From positions 1 to 9,155 of the forward strand of contig VAZF01000342.1 in the NCBI GenBank assembly GCA_005888425.1: 9,155 nucleotides of DNA, in the 5' to 3' direction. Positions 6,495 to 9,155 of the stretch are shown here, piece by piece. The notes below the pieces were generated by a model. That model saw nothing but the letters and a program-made list of their open reading frames with translations, had not been told where the DNA came from and made no database searches. The position numbers were made by a program, and so were the translations under genes. Position 1 is the first letter of the stretch. The number at the start of each line of letters is the position of its first letter. The stretch is from Alphaproteobacteria bacterium. GTDB taxonomy: Bacteria; Pseudomonadota; Alphaproteobacteria; ATCC43930; CGMCC-115725.

Positions 6495-8978
6495 ATGATG
6501 CAACATCCGGCGGATGTCTTCCGCCAGCCCTGGTTAAAGAAGGCGCGGGTCGCCGTCCTCGGATTTGGGCTCGGCGCCACACTCGCCATGTCGCCGCTGG
6601 TCTGGGCCCAAACCCCGCCGGCGGACAATTCCGCCAGTGCCGCACAGACCTTGGCGGTACCGCAGCAGAGCTTCGCGCCGTTGGTCAAAAAGGTGTTGCC
6701 GGCGGTCGTCAACATCTCGGTCACCGAGAAGCCCGGCTCGGAGCAGACCTCGGCCCAGATGCCCGAGGACTTCCGCGGTGGCGCGCCATTTGACGATTTC
6801 CTGCGCCGCTTCTTCGACCAGCATGGCGGCCAGGGGCAGGCGATGCCGCACCCGTTCGGCGGCGGGCCCAATGACGAGGGAAGCGGCTCCGGCCGCATCG
6901 CGCTCGGCTCGGGCTTCATCATCGACCCGTCCGGCACCGTCGTGACCAACAATCACGTCGTCGGTGAAGCCGCAAAGGTCTCCGTCACCTTGCAAGACAA
7001 CACCAAGTACACCGCGAAGATTATCGGCCGCGACCCGCGCACCGACATCGCGGTCCTGAAGATCAAGGCCGACAAGCCGCTGCCCTATGTCAGTCTTGGC
7101 GACAGCAACGCGGCGCAGATCGGCGATTGGGTCATCGCGGTCGGCAATCCGTTCGGGCTCGGCGGCTCGGTAACGACCGGCATCATCTCGGCGCGCGGCC
7201 GCGACATCCACGCCGGCCAGTTCGACGATTTCCTGCAGATCGACGCGCCGATCAACCGAGGCAATTCCGGGGGCCCGACCTTTAACCTGAAGGGCGAGGT
7301 CATCGGCATCAACACCGCGATCTACTCGCCGAATGGCGGCAGCGTCGGCATCGGCTTTGCGGTGCCGTCCAACGTCGCGAAGACCGTCGTCGCGCAACTC
7401 GAGCAGCACGGCAAGGTCAGCCGCGGCTGGCTCGGCGTCCAGATCCAGGAGATGACGCCGGCAATCGCGGCGAGCCTTGGCCTGCAGGGGCAGCACGGCG
7501 CGCTGATCGCGGCGGTCACCGCCAACAGCCCAGGCGCCGAGGCCGGCCTCAAGCAGGGCGACGTCGTCCTGTCGTTCAACGGCACCGAGATCACCCAGCT
7601 CCGCGACCTGCCTCGCGCGGTTTCGGCGATGGCGCCCGGCTCGGCCGCGACCTCGGCCCAGATGCCCGAGGACTTCCGCGGTGGCGCGCCATTTGACGAT
7701 TTCCTGCGCCGCTTCTTCGACCAGCATGGCGGCCAGGGGCAGCCGATGCCGCACCCGTTCGGCGGCGGGCCCAATGACGAGGGAAGCGGCTCCGGCCGCA
7801 TCGCGCTCGGCTCGGGCTTCATCATCGACCCGTCCGGCACCGTCGTGACCAACAATCACGTCGTCGGTGAAGCCGCAAAGGTCTCCGTCACCTTGCAAGA
7901 CAACACCAAGTACACCGCGAAGATTATCGGCCGCGACCCGCGCACCGACATCGCGGTCCTGAAGATCAAGGCCGACAAGCCGCTGCCCTATGTCAGTCTT
8001 GGCGACAGCAACGCGGCGCAGATCGGCGATTGGGTCATCGCGGTCGGCAATCCGTTCGGGCTCGGCGGCTCGGTAACGACCGGCATCATCTCGGCGCGCG
8101 GCCGCGACATCCACGCCGGCCAGTTCGACGATTTCCTGCAGATCGACGCGCCGATCAACCGAGGCAATTCCGGGGGCCCGACCTTTAACCTGAAGGGCGA
8201 GGTCATCGGCATCAACACCGCGATCTACTCGCCGAATGGCGGCAGCGTCGGCATCGGCTTTGCGGTGCCGTCCAACGTCGCGAAGACCGTCGTCGCGCAA
8301 CTCGAGCAGCACGGCAAGGTCAGCCGCGGTTGGCTCGGCGTCCAGATCCAGGAGATGACGCCGGCAATCGCGGCGAGCCTTGGCCTGCAGGGGCAGCACG
8401 GCGCGCTGATCGCGGCGGTCACCGCCAACAGCCCAGGCGCCGAGGCCGGCCTCAAGCAGGGCGACGTCGTCCTGTCGTTCAACGGCACCGAGATCACCCA
8501 GCTCCGCGACCTGCCTCGCGCGGTTTCGGCGATGGCGCCAGGCTCGGCCGCGACGCTGACGGTCTGGCGCAACGGCCAGAAGACAGAGTTGCAGGCCAAG
8601 GTCGGCGAAGCGCCGGAAAACCCGCGCGTCGCCGCAGCTTCCGGCAACGGCGCACAATCCGACGAGGACCGCGCCCAGGCGGCGGGCCTGCACTTTGGGT
8701 CGATGACGGCCGACATGCGCCGCGAGCTGCATCTCGGACGCGACATCACTGGCGTCGTGATCACCAGCGTCGATGACGGCAGCGCCGCCGACGCGCTGGG
8801 GTTGACGCGCGGCGATGTCGTCTTGGCGATCAATCAGCAGCCGGTCGGCACGCCGCAGGAGGCCGCGCAGAAGCTCAAGGAGGCGGCCAGCTCGCCTCGG
8901 AAGAGCGCGCTCCTGCTGCTCAACCGGCATGGCGTCACGCAATATGTCGGGCTCGATCTCGGCAAGAACGAAGGCTGA
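6495..8978 (+). CDS. htrA: DegP/HtrA (Do-family) periplasmic serine protease with an internal in-frame duplication
   Basis: An 827-aa protein; Do-family proteases usually have about 450-530 aa, and removing one 301-aa repeat leaves 526. Residues 1-~38 are a Sec signal peptide (LKKAR, hydrophobic core, cleavage near VWA/QTPP), so the protein acts in the periplasm degrading or refolding misfolded proteins. Protease copy 1 has His154 (TNNHVV), Asp184 (RTDIAVLKI) and Ser258 (GNSGGP); copy 2 repeats them as His455, Asp485 and Ser559. PDZ1 follows each copy (RGWLGVQIQE, from ~310 and ~611), and a single PDZ2 (~720-825; GVVITSVDDGSAADALGL) ends the chain. Copy 1 (85-385) enters copy 2 (386-686) inside PDZ1, which thereby loses its last strand (TLTVWRNGQKTELQAKVGE). 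Copy 2 in turn lacks the N-terminal segment FAPLVKKVLPAVVNISVTEK that supplies the first barrel strand. Both triads and oxyanion motifs look intact, so both sites could be active if each domain folds. A strong terminator follows 15 bases after the stop. Confidence 0.95.
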   Translation: MMQHPADVFRQPWLKKARVAVLGFGLGATLAMSPLVWAQTPPADNSASAAQTLAVPQQSFAPLVKKVLPAVVNISVTEKPGSEQTSAQMPEDFRGGAPFDDFLRRFFDQHGGQGQAMPHPFGGGPNDEGSGSGRIALGSGFIIDPSGTVVTNNHVVGEAAKVSVTLQDNTKYTAKIIGRDPRTDIAVLKIKADKPLPYVSLGDSNAAQIGDWVIAVGNPFGLGGSVTTGIISARGRDIHAGQFDDFLQIDAPINRGNSGGPTFNLKGEVIGINTAIYSPNGGSVGIGFAVPSNVAKTVVAQLEQHGKVSRGWLGVQIQEMTPAIAASLGLQGQHGALIAAVTANSPGAEAGLKQGDVVLSFNGTEITQLRDLPRAVSAMAPGSAATSAQMPEDFRGGAPFDDFLRRFFDQHGGQGQPMPHPFGGGPNDEGSGSGRIALGSGFIIDPSGTVVTNNHVVGEAAKVSVTLQDNTKYTAKIIGRDPRTDIAVLKIKADKPLPYVSLGDSNAAQIGDWVIAVGNPFGLGGSVTTGIISARGRDIHAGQFDDFLQIDAPINRGNSGGPTFNLKGEVIGINTAIYSPNGGSVGIGFAVPSNVAKTVVAQLEQHGKVSRGWLGVQIQEMTPAIAASLGLQGQHGALIAAVTANSPGAEAGLKQGDVVLSFNGTEITQLRDLPRAVSAMAPGSAATLTVWRNGQKTELQAKVGEAPENPRVAAASGNGAQSDEDRAQAAGLHFGSMTADMRRELHLGRDITGVVITSVDDGSAADALGLTRGDVVLAINQQPVGTPQEAAQKLKEAASSPRKSALLLLNRHGVTQYVGLDLGKNEG
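6746..7648 (+). repeat. Tandem 903-bp direct repeat within htrA, copy 1
   Basis: This unit covers the LA-loop region of the protease, the whole catalytic triad and PDZ1 up to its last strand. It aligns without gaps to copy 2 at an offset of exactly 903 bases (301 codons). By base-by-base reading there are three differences: G6840/C7743 (Ala116/Pro417), C7427/T8330 (silent Gly) and C7637/A8540 (silent Pro). The copies are thus about 99.7% identical. Confidence 0.98.
7649..8551 (+). repeat. Tandem 903-bp direct repeat within htrA, copy 2
   Basis: It abuts copy 1 without a spacer. The triplet GAC occurs at 6746-6748, 7649-7651 and 8552-8554, so the breakpoints are ambiguous by three bases, a microhomology typical of slippage or illegitimate recombination. 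Identity ends just past it: 8555 onward (CTGACGGTCTGG) is unrelated to the start of the next would-be unit. Confidence 0.98.
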
Positions 8979-8993
8979 GAAACCTCTCTCTGT

Positions 8994-9029
8994 CCCTCTC
9001 CCGCCGCTAGCGGGAGAGGGATTTTTCTT
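8994..9029 (+). terminator. Rho-independent terminator of htrA
   Basis: A perfect 11-bp stem (8994-9004 with 9010-9020; CCCTCTCCCGC / GCGGGAGAGGG) encloses a 5-base loop CGCTA and is followed by ATTTTTCTT. It begins 15 bases after the htrA stop and ends four bases before the stop of convergent aroC. The T-tract is only on the plus-strand side, so it should act mainly on htrA. From memory, GC-rich stems of this CCCTCTCCCGC-type sequence recur as dispersed terminator-like palindromes in alphaproteobacterial genomes. Confidence 0.92.
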
Positions 9030-9032
9030 GCC

Positions 9033-9155
9033 CTAAACCGCGCCGCCGATCGCGCGATAGCGCAACAGGTGATCGGCGAGCACAACGGCCATCATCGCTT
9101 CGCCGACCGGCACGGCACGGATGCCGACGCAGGGATCGTGTCGGCCATGCGTCTC
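9033..9155 (-). CDS. aroC: Chorismate synthase, C-terminal 40 residues (cut by window edge)
   Basis: Reading the minus strand from the right edge gives ETHGRHDPCVGIRAVPVGEA and a further 20 residues before a TAG stop at 9033-9035. GRHDPC followed by RAVPV-x-EAM and the LADHLL helix is the conserved C-terminal signature of chorismate synthase, the last step of the shikimate pathway (EPSP to chorismate, FMN-dependent, cytosolic). Only the end of the gene is present, so completeness cannot be judged. It converges on htrA across the terminator. Confidence 0.93.
   Translation of the reverse strand, partial: ETHGRHDPCVGIRAVPVGEAMMAVVLADHLLRYRAIGGAV

Noticed and set aside
6295..6645. N-terminal extension of the CMD-family protein by 117 residues
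   Set aside because: The extra residues are Arg-rich and unlike the family, overlap the divergent htrA start, and lie upstream of a perfect AGGAGAG before ATG 6294.
6746..8551. Insertion sequence or phage origin for the 903-bp repeat
   Set aside because: The repeated unit is entirely protease coding sequence, with no inverted ends, target-site duplication beyond a GAC triplet or transposase.
6534..8942. An 802-codon open frame on the minus strand opposite htrA
   Set aside because: It is antisense to a clear protease gene, shows the same internal duplication only because the DNA is repeated, and is rich in Arg, Asp and Ala, as expected from the complement of GC-biased codons.
1..9155. CRISPR array, tRNA, rRNA or a defence island
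   Set aside because: I found no regularly spaced repeats, no tRNA-like cloverleaf and no recognisable defence gene cluster; the HerA-like ATPase lacks the partners seen in HerA-based defence systems.

Overview
The window is GC-rich, gene-dense bacterial chromosome. The GC-biased third codon positions, a SUV3-type helicase, a soluble PdhS/PleC-like histidine kinase and a stand-alone HerA-type ATPase together suggest an alphaproteobacterium, probably Rhizobiales or Rhodospirillales/Acetobacterales. I cannot place it more precisely from the sequence. There are no tRNA or rRNA genes, transposons or CRISPR arrays. No stretch longer than 200 bases lacks a gene.

Layout. (1) Positions 1-509, minus strand: the N-terminal third or less of a SUV3-like DEAD/DExH helicase, cut by the window edge. 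(2) Plus strand, diverging from it: a 296-aa histidine kinase with no sensor domain (682-1572), a HerA/DUF87-type hexameric ATPase (1650-3275) and the Hsp90 chaperone htpG (3417-5246). A heat-shock (sigma-32/RpoH)-like promoter lies just before the preferred htpG start and argues against a longer N-terminus. (3) Minus strand: a small exported His-rich protein (5250-5615) that meets htpG tail to tail with 3 bases between the stop codons, and a carboxymuconolactone-decarboxylase-family protein (5743-6294). (4) Plus strand: a giant HtrA/DegP-type periplasmic protease (6495-8978), followed by a strong rho-independent terminator. (5) Minus strand at the right edge: the C-terminal 40 residues of chorismate synthase (aroC).

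The most unusual feature is the HtrA gene. A 903-bp segment (301 codons) is duplicated in tandem and in frame. The protein therefore carries two complete catalytic triads, two copies of most of the protease domain and two copies of PDZ1, in 827 aa instead of about 526. The two copies differ at only three bases, so the event is recent or the copies are kept homogeneous. The edges share a 3-base microhomology. The duplication takes the breakpoints through domains: copy 2 lacks the first protease strand and copy 1 lacks the end of PDZ1.

How the genes relate: htpG and htrA both serve protein quality control, in the cytosol and the periplasm respectively, but they are separated by oppositely oriented genes and there is no sign of a shared operon. 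The kinase and the ATPase could be co-transcribed (77-base gap). The remaining genes look like ordinary chromosomal neighbours. I do not see a multi-gene novel system here; the notable object is the duplicated protease.
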